This document shows, one piece after another, positions 18,445 to 25,350 of a stretch of 64,000 nt of DNA. The notes under the pieces are model-generated. The model was not told where the DNA came from, searched no databases, and saw only the letters and a program-made list of their open reading frames with translations. The stretch covers positions 27,651 to 91,650 of the forward strand of contig JAMLIR010000017.1 of the NCBI GenBank assembly GCA_023954045.1. The letters are read 5' to 3'. Source of the stretch: Burkholderiaceae bacterium. Its GTDB lineage: Bacteria > Pseudomonadota > Gammaproteobacteria > Burkholderiales > Burkholderiaceae_E. Within the stretch, counting starts at the first letter, position 1; every line of letters begins with the position of its first letter. The position numbers and the translations under genes are program-made.

Positions 18445-19800
18445 TCACTCGAGCCCGTAGGCCATCCGCAGCAGCGTCAGCGGATGCGCCAGCTTGCCTT
18501 CGACCGATCGTCCGGCCTCGGTCATCCCCTGATCGATGTGGTGGCCGGCGAGCTGGCAGTCGGAGGCGATCCAGTTCGGCTCGCCGCCCGGGTGGTCGCC
18601 CATCTGCCGGAATACCGGCTTGCCGATCTTCATCGCGATCTCGTGGAACTCCTTCTTCACGCCCCAGGTGCCCGCGTGCCCCGAGCAGCGCTCGATCGTG
18701 TTCACGTTGGTGCCGGGCACCATCTGCAGCATCTCGCGCGTCTTCTGGCCGACGTTCTGCACCCGCAGGTGACAGGCGACGTGGTACGAGACGTTGCCCA
18801 ACGGCGTGCCGAAGTCGGTCTTCAGCAGGCCGTCCTTCGCGCGCAGCACCAAGTACTCGAACGGGTCGAACATCGCCTCCTGGACGGCCTTCACGTCGGC
18901 GTCGTCGGGGTACATCATCGGCAGTTCCTGCTTGAACATCAGCGCGCACGACGGGATCGGCGCCAGGATCGCGTAGCCGGCGCGCGCGAGCTTCGCCAGC
19001 GCCGGGATGTTCTTCTCCTTCAGCGCGGCGACCGATTCGAGGTCGCCGAGCTCGAGCTTGGGCATCCCGCAACAGGCTTCCTTCTCGGCGAGCGTCCAGG
19101 GGATCTCGTTGTGCTCCAGGACCTTGACGAGGTCGTGGCCGATCCCCGGCTCGTTGTAGTTCACGTAACAGGTTGCGTAGATCACCACCTTGCCCGGCGT
19201 GCGCTCGCCGTCGCGCACCGGATGCGCCTTCGAAGCCCCCGCATACGAGCGGAACTTGTCGCTGGTGAACGGCGGCAGCCAGGCGTTGCGGTGCACGCCC
19301 AGCGTGTTCTCGACGACCTTGCGCACCGTCTTGTTGTGGCTGAGCATGTTGACGGCCTGCACGACGACCGGGATTCCTGCGAGCGTCCCGTTGCGGTCGG
19401 TCGCCGACAGCTGCTTGTCGCGGAACTGCGTCGGCGTGCCCTGGCGGAACTGGATCGCCTTGCCGCGCAGCATCAGGTGCGGGAAGTCGACGTTCCAGAC
19501 GTGCGGCGGCACGTACGGGCACTTCGTCATGTAGCAGACGTCGCACAGGTAGCACTGGTCGACGACCTTCCAGTAGTCCTTGCGGTCGACGCCGTCGACT
19601 TCGCCGCTGGAGGACTCGTCGACCAGGTCGAACAGGGTCGGGAACGCGTTGCACAGGCTCAGGCAGCGCCTGCAGCCGTGGCAGATGTCGAAGACGCGCT
19701 CCATCTCGTCGAGCGCCTTCGTCTCGTCGAAGAACTCGGGGTTCCTCCAGTCGAGCGGGTGGCGGGTCGGGGCTTCGAGCGAACCTTCGCGTGCGGTCAT
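18445..19800 (-). CDS. Heterodisulfide reductase-related Fe-S protein (two [4Fe-4S], CCG domains; GlpC/HdrD-like)
   Basis: A 451-residue cytoplasmic Fe-S protein. Two ferredoxin-type motifs lie near the N-terminus: CX2CX2CX3C at residues 40, 43, 46, 50 and CX2CX2CX4C at 83, 86, 89, 94. Two cysteine-rich (CCG, DUF224) domains follow, one ending in CCGMP and the other in CSGHAG, where the second Cys of CCG is replaced by Ser. GlpC and HdrD use such modules to pass electrons or bind a second cluster. The gene lies between rubrerythrin and DUF3501; an electron-transfer role toward the rubrerythrin is plausible but inferred. Confidence 0.88.
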   Translation of the reverse strand: MTAREGSLEAPTRHPLDWRNPEFFDETKALDEMERVFDICHGCRRCLSLCNAFPTLFDLVDESSSGEVDGVDRKDYWKVVDQCYLCDVCYMTKCPYVPPHVWNVDFPHLMLRGKAIQFRQGTPTQFRDKQLSATDRNGTLAGIPVVVQAVNMLSHNKTVRKVVENTLGVHRNAWLPPFTSDKFRSYAGASKAHPVRDGERTPGKVVIYATCYVNYNEPGIGHDLVKVLEHNEIPWTLAEKEACCGMPKLELGDLESVAALKEKNIPALAKLARAGYAILAPIPSCALMFKQELPMMYPDDADVKAVQEAMFDPFEYLVLRAKDGLLKTDFGTPLGNVSYHVACHLRVQNVGQKTREMLQMVPGTNVNTIERCSGHAGTWGVKKEFHEIAMKIGKPVFRQMGDHPGGEPNWIASDCQLAGHHIDQGMTEAGRSVEGKLAHPLTLLRMAYGLE

Positions 19801-19859
19801 CTTCGTTCTCGGCTCAGCGGGGGGCAGCGGCGCGGCGCGCGGCGTGCCCGCAGGGAATG

Positions 19860-19883
19860 AAAAGGGGAGCCCTGGAGCTCCCC
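19860..19883 (-). terminator. Intrinsic terminator after rubrerythrin
   Basis: Read on the minus strand: GGGGAGC, 6-base loop, GCTCCCC, then TTTT. It lies between the rubrerythrin stop and the Fe-S protein start, in a 138-base gap. With only four T it probably terminates in part, giving more rubrerythrin message than downstream message. Confidence 0.65.
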
Positions 19884-19938
19884 TCGCGCGCTTCGCGGGC
19901 CGGGACCGGCCGGTTTCCCGGGCGCCCGGCCCGTTCGG

Positions 19939-20358
19939 TCAGGACAGCGACTCGAGGGCCTTCGCGAACTTGTTCGCGTGCGAGCGCTCGGCCTTGGCCA
20001 GCGTCTCGAACCAGTCGGCGATCTCGTCGAAACCTTCGTCGCGGGCAGCCTTGGCCATGCCCGGGTACATGTCGGTGTACTCGTGCGTCTCGCCGGCGAC
20101 GGCGGACTTCAGGTTGGCCTGCGAGCTGCCGATCGGCAGGTCGGTGGCCGGATCGCCGACTTCGGCCAGATAGTCGAGGTGGCCATGCGCGTGGCCGGTC
20201 TCGCCTTCGGCGGTCGAGCGGAACAGCGCGGCGACTTCCGGCTGGCCTTCGACGTCGGCCTTGTTTGCAAAGTACAGGTAGCGGCGGTTCGCCTGGCTCT
20301 CGCCCGCAAACGCGTCCTTCAGGTTCTGGTGGGTCTTCGTGCCTTTCAGGCTGGGCAT
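19939..20358 (-). CDS. Rubrerythrin-family di-iron protein lacking a rubredoxin domain
   Basis: A 139-residue ferritin-like four-helix protein. Ligands for a di-iron site are visible: Glu20, the ExxH motif Glu53/His56, Glu90 and the ExxH motif Glu124/His127. The usual C-terminal rubredoxin domain (CX2C pairs) is missing, so electrons for peroxide reduction must come from a partner. Rubrerythrins reduce hydrogen peroxide in anaerobes and microaerophiles. AGGAGA stands upstream of the ATG. The partner may be the Fe-S protein encoded next. Confidence 0.92.
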   Translation of the reverse strand: MPSLKGTKTHQNLKDAFAGESQANRRYLYFANKADVEGQPEVAALFRSTAEGETGHAHGHLDYLAEVGDPATDLPIGSSQANLKSAVAGETHEYTDMYPGMAKAARDEGFDEIADWFETLAKAERSHANKFAKALESLS

Positions 20359-20444
20359 GGAAGTCTCCTGTTCGATGGGGTTGGTCGGAGGATGCTCTCG
20401 GCTGCGCTGGCGGCGGCCGGCCCGAGCGAATGTATCAACGTCCG

Positions 20445-20472
20445 ATTGGAAACTCCAATTGGAGATTCAAAT
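20445..20472 (-). promoter_or_regulatory. AT-rich palindromic operator array upstream of rubrerythrin
   Basis: ATTGGA-N3-TCCAAT (20445-20459) is a perfect 6-3-6 palindrome; a second, imperfect copy ATTGGA-N3-TCAAAT (20458-20472) overlaps it by two bases; and CTCCAATTGGAG (20453-20464) is a perfect 12-bp palindrome across both. It lies 87-114 bases before the rubrerythrin start in an AT-rich pocket. It looks like a binding site for a dimeric repressor or activator. The regulator is unknown; a weak minus-strand -10 (TACATT) lies just downstream. Confidence 0.55.
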
Positions 20473-20490
20473 GCGATTGATTGTCTTGGG

Positions 20491-21897
20491 CTATCGGCGG
20501 GTCCCGGACCCGGCGTCCAAGATGCCCCCGTAATCCGGCAGGGTCAAGCTCGCCGCGAGCCCGCCGTCCGGCGCATTGACCAGGCGCAAGCTTCCGCCGT
20601 AGCGGCGCGCGAGGCGCTCGACGATCGCGAGGCCGAGCCCGGAACCGCCGCGTTCGCTGCGCGCGCTGTCGAGCCGGGCGAACGGCTGCAGTAGCCGGTC
20701 GAGGTCGGCGGCCGGGACGCCCGGGCCGTGATCGCGCACCTCGATCGCGAGGCCGCCGGACGTGCGCCGCGCGCGCAACTCGACGCGGGCCGGGACGTCG
20801 GCCGACACCCGGCCGTAGCGGATCGAGTTGTCGATCAGGTTGCCGACGGCCCGCTGCAGGTCGGTCGGATCGCCGATCCAGTGTGGGGCCTCACCCCCGT
20901 CGATCGCCAGCGCGAGGTCGCCGGCCTCGACGGCCGAGCGGTAGGCGTGGTCGACGCCGGCGAGCACCGCCGCGACGTCGACGCGCTCGGCGCGCGGCGG
21001 CTCGGCGATCCGCGCGTACTGGACGAACTGCCCGACGATGCGGTCGATCCGCTCGATGTCCTCGGCCATCGAGGCGCGCTGCTCGGGCGGGAGCTCGGCC
21101 AGTTCGATCTCCATGCGCAGCCGGGCGAGCGGACTGCGGATGTCGTGCGAGATGCCCGCCAGCGCGAGCGAGCGGTCCGCGTCGAGCCGCGCGAGGTCGC
21201 GCGCCAGTCGGTTGAAGCGGCGATTGAGCGCGGCGATCTCGGTCGGGCCCTGGTCGGCCAGAGGCTGCGGCGCCTCGCCCCGGCTCAGCCGCGCGATCGC
21301 GCGGCTCAGGTCGGCGAGCGGCCGGTTCACCAGCCGGGAGATCAGCAGCGCGCCGAGCAGCGACAGGCTCGCCGCGATCAGGCCGAGCACGCCGAGCCCC
21401 GGGCCGAACTGGCGCTCGACGCGCGCGCGCGGCAGGATCAGCCAGTAGTCGTCGCCGTCGATCTCGAAGCTGATCCAGACCCCGTCGGCGTCGTTGACGC
21501 GGCCGGCGACCCGCGTGCCCGCGCCGAGCAACTGGCGCAGCCGCGGTTGCAGTGCGCGCAGCCTGGGGCCGGTGGCGCTGTCGTCGATGCGGTCCTCGGG
21601 CTCCTTCGGCAGGACGCGCACCTCCTCCTCGTGGGCGAGCTGGTCGAGCAGGTCGAGCCGCCGGTCGGGCTCGGCGCTGACCAGCGCCGAGCGGGTGAGG
21701 TTGACGACGGAGGCGACCTCCCAGGCCAGCCGCTGCTCGGGCGGCGCGCGGTCGAGCAGCCCCGCGATGCCCAGCGTCGCACCCAGGCTGATTCCGATCA
21801 GCAGCGCGAGCAGCAGGAAGGTGCGCCAGAACAGGCTGATGCGCTGCCCCGACGCGGGGGCGCGCGCGGCGGCCCGGTCGGGCGCGGGCCGGCTCAT
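20491..21897 (-). CDS. envZ: Sensor histidine kinase EnvZ-like
   Basis: A 468-residue membrane kinase: membrane segment near residues 24-47, periplasmic sensor region, second membrane segment near 165-190, HAMP domain, H-box SHDIRSPLARLRMEIE with the phosphorylated His, then the HATPase domain with N box (NLIDNSIRYG), DHGPGVP and GGSGLGLAIV. The H-box and overall order match EnvZ of Burkholderiales. The ATG overlaps the ompR stop as ATGA (21894-21897), so kinase and regulator are translationally coupled. Confidence 0.92.
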   Translation of the reverse strand: MSRPAPDRAAARAPASGQRISLFWRTFLLLALLIGISLGATLGIAGLLDRAPPEQRLAWEVASVVNLTRSALVSAEPDRRLDLLDQLAHEEEVRVLPKEPEDRIDDSATGPRLRALQPRLRQLLGAGTRVAGRVNDADGVWISFEIDGDDYWLILPRARVERQFGPGLGVLGLIAASLSLLGALLISRLVNRPLADLSRAIARLSRGEAPQPLADQGPTEIAALNRRFNRLARDLARLDADRSLALAGISHDIRSPLARLRMEIELAELPPEQRASMAEDIERIDRIVGQFVQYARIAEPPRAERVDVAAVLAGVDHAYRSAVEAGDLALAIDGGEAPHWIGDPTDLQRAVGNLIDNSIRYGRVSADVPARVELRARRTSGGLAIEVRDHGPGVPAADLDRLLQPFARLDSARSERGGSGLGLAIVERLARRYGGSLRLVNAPDGGLAASLTLPDYGGILDAGSGTRR

Positions 21898-22613
21898 GCG
21901 CCGTCCGGAACGAACACGTAGCCGACGCCCCAGACGGTCTGGATGTAGCGGGGTTGTTGCGGATCGGCCTCGATCAGCTTGCGAAGCCGTGAAACCTGCA
22001 CGTCCAGGCTCCGGTCGTAGGCGCCGTATTCGCGGCCCCGGGCCAGCGTCATCAGCTTCTCGCGCGACAGCGGCGCGCGCGGATGCTGCACCAGCACCTT
22101 GAGCACCGAGAACTCGCCGGTGGTGAGCGGCACCGGCTCGCCGTCGCGGCTGAACGCGCGCGTCGCGAGGTCGAGCCGGAACGGCCCGAAGCGCACCTCG
22201 ATCGGTTCGGTCGACGGCGCGCCCGGAAGTTCGGCCGGCGGCTTGCGACGAAGCACCGCGTGGATCCGCGCGAGCAGTTCGCGCGGGTTGAACGGCTTGG
22301 GCAGATAGTCGTCGGCGCCGACCTCGAGGCCGATGATCCGGTCGACGTCGTCGCCCTTGGCGGTGAGCATGACGATCGGCGTGCGGTCGTTCGCGCCCCG
22401 CAGGCGCCGAACGATCGACAGGCCGTCCTCGCCTGGCAGCATCAGGTCGAGCACGATGAGGTCGAAGTGTTCGCGCAGCATCAGCCGGTTCATCGACGGC
22501 GCATCCTGCGCGAGGCTGACCTCGAACTGGTTCTCGCTCAGGTATCGGCGCAGCAGTTCGCGCAGTTTCGGATCGTCGTCGACGACCAGCAGCTTGCGGG
22601 CGGCTTGGCTCAT
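21894..22613 (-). CDS. ompR: Response regulator OmpR
   Basis: A 239-residue two-component regulator: receiver domain with acidic pair in VVDDD, the phosphorylated Asp in LIVLDLMLPGEDGLS and Lys in PKPFNPRELLARI; then a winged-helix DNA-binding domain ending in YIQTVWGVGYVFVPDGA. The receiver is close to E. coli OmpR. The chosen ATG (22613) begins right before the receiver; an in-frame ATG at 22664 would add 17 residues of low-complexity sequence. A -10-like TATCAT lies 7 bases before the ATG with no Shine-Dalgarno site, compatible with a leaderless message. Confidence 0.93.
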   Translation of the reverse strand: MSQAARKLLVVDDDPKLRELLRRYLSENQFEVSLAQDAPSMNRLMLREHFDLIVLDLMLPGEDGLSIVRRLRGANDRTPIVMLTAKGDDVDRIIGLEVGADDYLPKPFNPRELLARIHAVLRRKPPAELPGAPSTEPIEVRFGPFRLDLATRAFSRDGEPVPLTTGEFSVLKVLVQHPRAPLSREKLMTLARGREYGAYDRSLDVQVSRLRKLIEADPQQPRYIQTVWGVGYVFVPDGA

Positions 22614-22686
22614 GGCTGGAATGATAGCCGCCGAACCGGGGGCAGGGTGCGGCGCGCGGCGCACCCGAAACGTCCGCTGCGACGCC

Positions 22687-22710
22687 GTTACCCGCTGTTA
22701 CACGGTTTAC
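22687..22710. promoter_or_regulatory. OmpR-like direct repeats between ompR and the divergent exported protein gene
   Basis: GTTAC occurs at 22687-22691 and 22697-22701 and GTTTAC at 22705-22710, a 9-10 base spacing as in OmpR-type tandem half-sites. A GC-rich inverted repeat CGAGGGC/GCCCTCG (22715-22721 and 22730-22736) lies between these and the -10 of the plus-strand gene. OmpR autoregulation and control of the divergent gene are inferred. Confidence 0.45.
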
Positions 22711-22743
22711 CCGCCGAGGGCTGCGCGCGGCCCTCGCGCTGTC

Positions 22744-22749
22744 TAGAAT
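22744..22749 (+). promoter_or_regulatory. -10-like TAGAAT before the small exported protein gene
   Basis: TAGAAT ends 6 bases before the ATG at 22756; no Shine-Dalgarno sequence fits between. The transcript would begin at or next to the A of the start codon. Confidence 0.45.
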
Positions 22750-22755
22750 GCCCGC

Positions 22756-23112
22756 ATGGTCGATGACGAACTCGAATCGGGCGAACCGGGTGCGACGGCG
22801 CGGCGCGCTGCCAAACCGGCGCGCCCGTCCTCGCCGGCGCGGCGCCGGATCGGCAGGGCGCTCGCGGCGGCCGCGCTCGCGCTGGCGGCCGGCGGCGCGC
22901 TCGCACAGCCGTTCTTCGCGGGCCGCATGAGCCCCGACGAGCGCGAACGGTTCCGCCGCGAGTTGCGCCAGCAGCAGGAACAGGGTCGGCGCGGTGCCGA
23001 CCCCGGATGGCGCCGCGAGCGCATGTCGCCCAGCGAGCGCGACCAGTTGCGCCAGCAGCTGCGCGACGCCCGACCCGACGACCGCCGCGGCCGCGGCAGG
23101 CGGCGCGACTGA
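22756..23112 (+). CDS. Small exported basic protein with repeated MSPxER motifs, unknown function
   Basis: A 118-residue protein not assigned to a named family. A charged N-region of about 30 residues precedes a hydrophobic segment (residues about 34-48) ending in ALA, a good signal-peptidase site before QPFFAG. The mature part is very rich in Arg, Gln and Glu and carries two copies of a helix motif, MSPDERERFRRELRQQ and MSPSERDQLRQQLRDA. This resembles the amphipathic repeats of small periplasmic stress proteins such as CpxP or Spy, but identity is not proven. It is divergent from ompR-envZ with OmpR-like repeats between, so it may be an OmpR target. Confidence 0.7.
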   Translation: MVDDELESGEPGATARRAAKPARPSSPARRRIGRALAAAALALAAGGALAQPFFAGRMSPDERERFRRELRQQQEQGRRGADPGWRRERMSPSERDQLRQQLRDARPDDRRGRGRRRD

Positions 23113-23170
23113 TCCCGCGCCGGGCGTCCCGTCCGGCATGGGGCCCGGCGGCGAGCCGGCCCGCCGGGGA

Positions 23171-23176
23171 TAGAAT
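23171..23176 (+). promoter_or_regulatory. -10-like TAGAAT before tsaB
   Basis: TAGAAT ends 6 bases before the GTG at 23183 and there is no Shine-Dalgarno site, so a leaderless tsaB message is possible. No -35 was identified. Confidence 0.4.
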
Positions 23177-23182
23177 CGGCGC

Positions 23183-24052
23183 GTGAGTTCCCCGCTTTCC
23201 GATCGCCCGGGTTCCGGGCCCGGCACCGCCGCTCCGGGCGAGCGTGTGCGCATTCTCGCGCTGGCGACCTCCGGCGACTGGTGCTCGGTTGCGCTGCATC
23301 GTCACGAGGCGGGCGTCGACGAGAGCGAGTGCCTGTCCGAGCGGCTCGGGTCGGGGCAGTCCGAGCGCGTCCTGGCGATGATCCGCGAGCTCTGCGCGAG
23401 CGCGTCGCTGCCGCTTGGGGAACTCGACGCGATCGCCTTCGACGCAGGGCCGGGATCGTTCACCGGCCTCAGGGTCGCGTGCGCGGTCGCGCAGGGACTC
23501 GGTTTCGCGCTCGGGCGCCCGTTGCTGCCGGTCGATTCGCTCGCAGTGCTCGCCTGGCAGCGCCTTCGCGCCAGCGGCCGCGCCGCGGGCGACGTGCTGG
23601 TCGCGACCGACGCCCGGATGGAGGAGGTCTACGTGGGGCTGTACCGGTTGCGCCTCGACGACGAGGCGCAGTCGATCAGCGCGCTGGTCGAGCCGCGCCT
23701 CGTCGCGCGCGCCGGCTTCCTGCCCGGCCTGGCCGCGCTCTGGCCGACGGACGGTGACGCGGCGCCGCAGCCCGCGCAGGTGTTGCCCGGCGGGAACGCC
23801 TGGCGGGCGCTCGGCCTCATCGACGAGTGGGCGGCCCACCACGGACTCGCGCCGGCGCCGATCGCGCCGGGCGCCGACGAGGCCTTCGTCCGCGCCGACG
23901 CGCTGGCCGAAATCGCGCTGCGCCACTGGCGCGCCGGGATGGCGATCGACGCCGCGGAAGCGGCGCCGCGCTACGTGCGCGACAAGGTGGCTCTGGATCG
24001 CGCCGAGCAGCGCGCGCTGCGTGCGCGCCGCGCCGAGCGCGCGGATGCCTGA
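23183..24052 (+). CDS. tsaB: tRNA threonylcarbamoyladenosine biosynthesis protein TsaB
   Basis: Partner of TsaD and TsaE in making the t6A modification at position 37 of ANN-decoding tRNAs. It has the ASKHA-type N-terminal start ILALATSGDW and the diagnostic DAGPGSFTGLRV loop near residue 90. The protein is 289 residues from GTG 23183; the conserved part begins at residue about 22, where a second GTG (23246) gives a more usual N-terminus, so the start is uncertain. rimI follows after 15 bases, as in many proteobacteria. Confidence 0.93.
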   Translation: MSSPLSDRPGSGPGTAAPGERVRILALATSGDWCSVALHRHEAGVDESECLSERLGSGQSERVLAMIRELCASASLPLGELDAIAFDAGPGSFTGLRVACAVAQGLGFALGRPLLPVDSLAVLAWQRLRASGRAAGDVLVATDARMEEVYVGLYRLRLDDEAQSISALVEPRLVARAGFLPGLAALWPTDGDAAPQPAQVLPGGNAWRALGLIDEWAAHHGLAPAPIAPGADEAFVRADALAEIALRHWRAGMAIDAAEAAPRYVRDKVALDRAEQRALRARRAERADA

Positions 24053-24067
24053 GCCGGTGCTGCGTCG

Positions 24068-24568
24068 ATGAGCGCGCTGCCGACGCCGGTTGCGCCGCGC
24101 CCGGCGCTGCGCGCTCGCCCGATGCGCGCCGACGACCTGGACGCCGTCACCGCGATCGAGAACGCCATCTATCCGTTCCCGTGGACGCGCGGCAACTTCG
24201 CGGACTCGCTGAAGGCGGGGTACGACGCCTGGGTTTTCGAGAGCGCCGAGGCTCCGGCGCGGGAACTGCTCGGCTACGCCGTCGTGATGTGGATTCCCGA
24301 CGAGGTGCACCTGCTCAACCTCAGCGTCGCGGGCGCGTGGCAGCGACGCGGCGTCGGCCGCGCGATGCTCGAGTGGCTGATGCGCGACGCGGCGCGGCGT
24401 GGCGCCCGCGCGATGATGCTCGAGGTGCGGCCGTCGAACGAACCCGCGATCGTGCTCTATCGCAGCGCCGGCTTCGGGCAGATCGGCTTGCGCAAGCGCT
24501 ACTACCCGGCGCCGGACGGAGGGCGCGAGGACGCACGGGTGCTGCTCAGGAGACTCGCCGTTGAATGA
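24068..24568 (+). CDS. rimI: Ribosomal protein bS18 N-alpha-acetyltransferase RimI
   Basis: GNAT-fold acetyltransferase, 166 residues. MRADDLDAVTAIE and YPFPWTRGNFADSL near the N-terminus and the acetyl-CoA loop LSVAGAWQRRGVGRAML (residues about 82-98) are classic RimI. The RPSNEPAIVLYRSAGF segment is the conserved motif B region. It lies between tsaB and the uracil-DNA glycosylase gene and overlaps the latter by 8 bases, so the three genes form an operon. Confidence 0.93.
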   Translation: MSALPTPVAPRPALRARPMRADDLDAVTAIENAIYPFPWTRGNFADSLKAGYDAWVFESAEAPARELLGYAVVMWIPDEVHLLNLSVAGAWQRRGVGRAMLEWLMRDAARRGARAMMLEVRPSNEPAIVLYRSAGFGQIGLRKRYYPAPDGGREDARVLLRRLAVE

Positions 24569-25331
24569 GTCGCAGCGCCGCGCCTACGCCGCGCTCGGGA
24601 TCGGCCCCGCATGGCGCCTGCGCCGCGCGGCGCAGGGTCAGGCAGCGGCCGCAGCGTCGCAGTCCGCAGCACTGGCCGACGCGGCGACCGACGAGGCGCT
24701 TCGCGCCCAGGCTGCTCCCGACGCGCCCGGCGTGGCGGCCATGGACTGGCCGCAGCTGCGCGCGGCCGTCGCGCAGTGCCGCGCCTGCGGGCTGTGCGAG
24801 ACGCGCACCCGGACCGTCTTCGGGGTGGGCGACGAGCGCGCCAGCTGGATGGTGATCGGCGAGGCGCCGGGCGCCGAGGAGGACCGGCGCGGCGAACCCT
24901 TCGTCGGCAACGCGGGTCGCCTGCTCGACCAGATGCTCGGGGCGCTGGGGCTTGCCCGGGACCGCGACGTGTTCATCGCCAACGTGCTGAAGTGCCGGCC
25001 GCCGCAGAACCGCGACCCGTCGCCCGACGAGATGCAGCGCTGCGAGCCGTACCTCAGGCGCCAGATCGAACTGGTGTCGCCGCGGGTGATCCTCGTGGCC
25101 GGCCGCATCGCCGCGCAGTCGCTGCTGCGCACCGAGGCGTCGATCGCGAGCCTGCGCGGGCGCGTGCATGCGTTCCGCTCGGGCGGGCGATCGATTCCGG
25201 TCGTCGTCACCTACCACCCGGCCTACCTGTTGCGCAGCCTGCCCGAGAAGGCGCGCGCCTGGGCCGACCTGTGCCTGGCCCGCCGCGCGCACGACGAGGC
25301 GGCCGGGGCCTGCGGGGACGCGCAGGCTTAG
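24561..25331 (+). CDS. Family 4 (Fe-S) uracil-DNA glycosylase
   Basis: Removes uracil from DNA. The 256-residue protein carries the four cysteines of the family 4/5 cluster: Cys73 and Cys76 (CX2C), then Cys145 and Cys161 (CX15C). GEAPGAEEDRRGEPFVGNAGRLLD is the uracil-binding motif region and TYHPAYLLR the C-terminal motif with catalytic His. The start is TTG with AGGAGA upstream; a 60-residue Ala-rich extension precedes the core. It overlaps rimI by 8 bases. Confidence 0.92.
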   Translation: MNESQRRAYAALGIGPAWRLRRAAQGQAAAAASQSAALADAATDEALRAQAAPDAPGVAAMDWPQLRAAVAQCRACGLCETRTRTVFGVGDERASWMVIGEAPGAEEDRRGEPFVGNAGRLLDQMLGALGLARDRDVFIANVLKCRPPQNRDPSPDEMQRCEPYLRRQIELVSPRVILVAGRIAAQSLLRTEASIASLRGRVHAFRSGGRSIPVVVTYHPAYLLRSLPEKARAWADLCLARRAHDEAAGACGDAQA

Positions 25332-25350
25332 GGCGTGTTCACACGCCCTA
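25329..25350. terminator. Bidirectional terminator hairpin holding both stop codons
   Basis: TAGGGCGTGT and ACACGCCCTA form a perfect 10-bp inverted repeat separated by only TC. The first TAG is the stop of the glycosylase gene (plus) and the last CTA is the stop of lplT (minus). No T run follows on either strand. Confidence 0.6.

Noticed and set aside
17811-20358. Sulfur-oxidising sHdr/LbpA-type system formed with the lipoyl protein and ligase 2 kb away
   Set aside because: The Fe-S protein is a single HdrD/GlpC-like chain, no HdrA or other sHdr subunits are present, and the lipoyl genes are in a separate convergent operon with E1 subunits.
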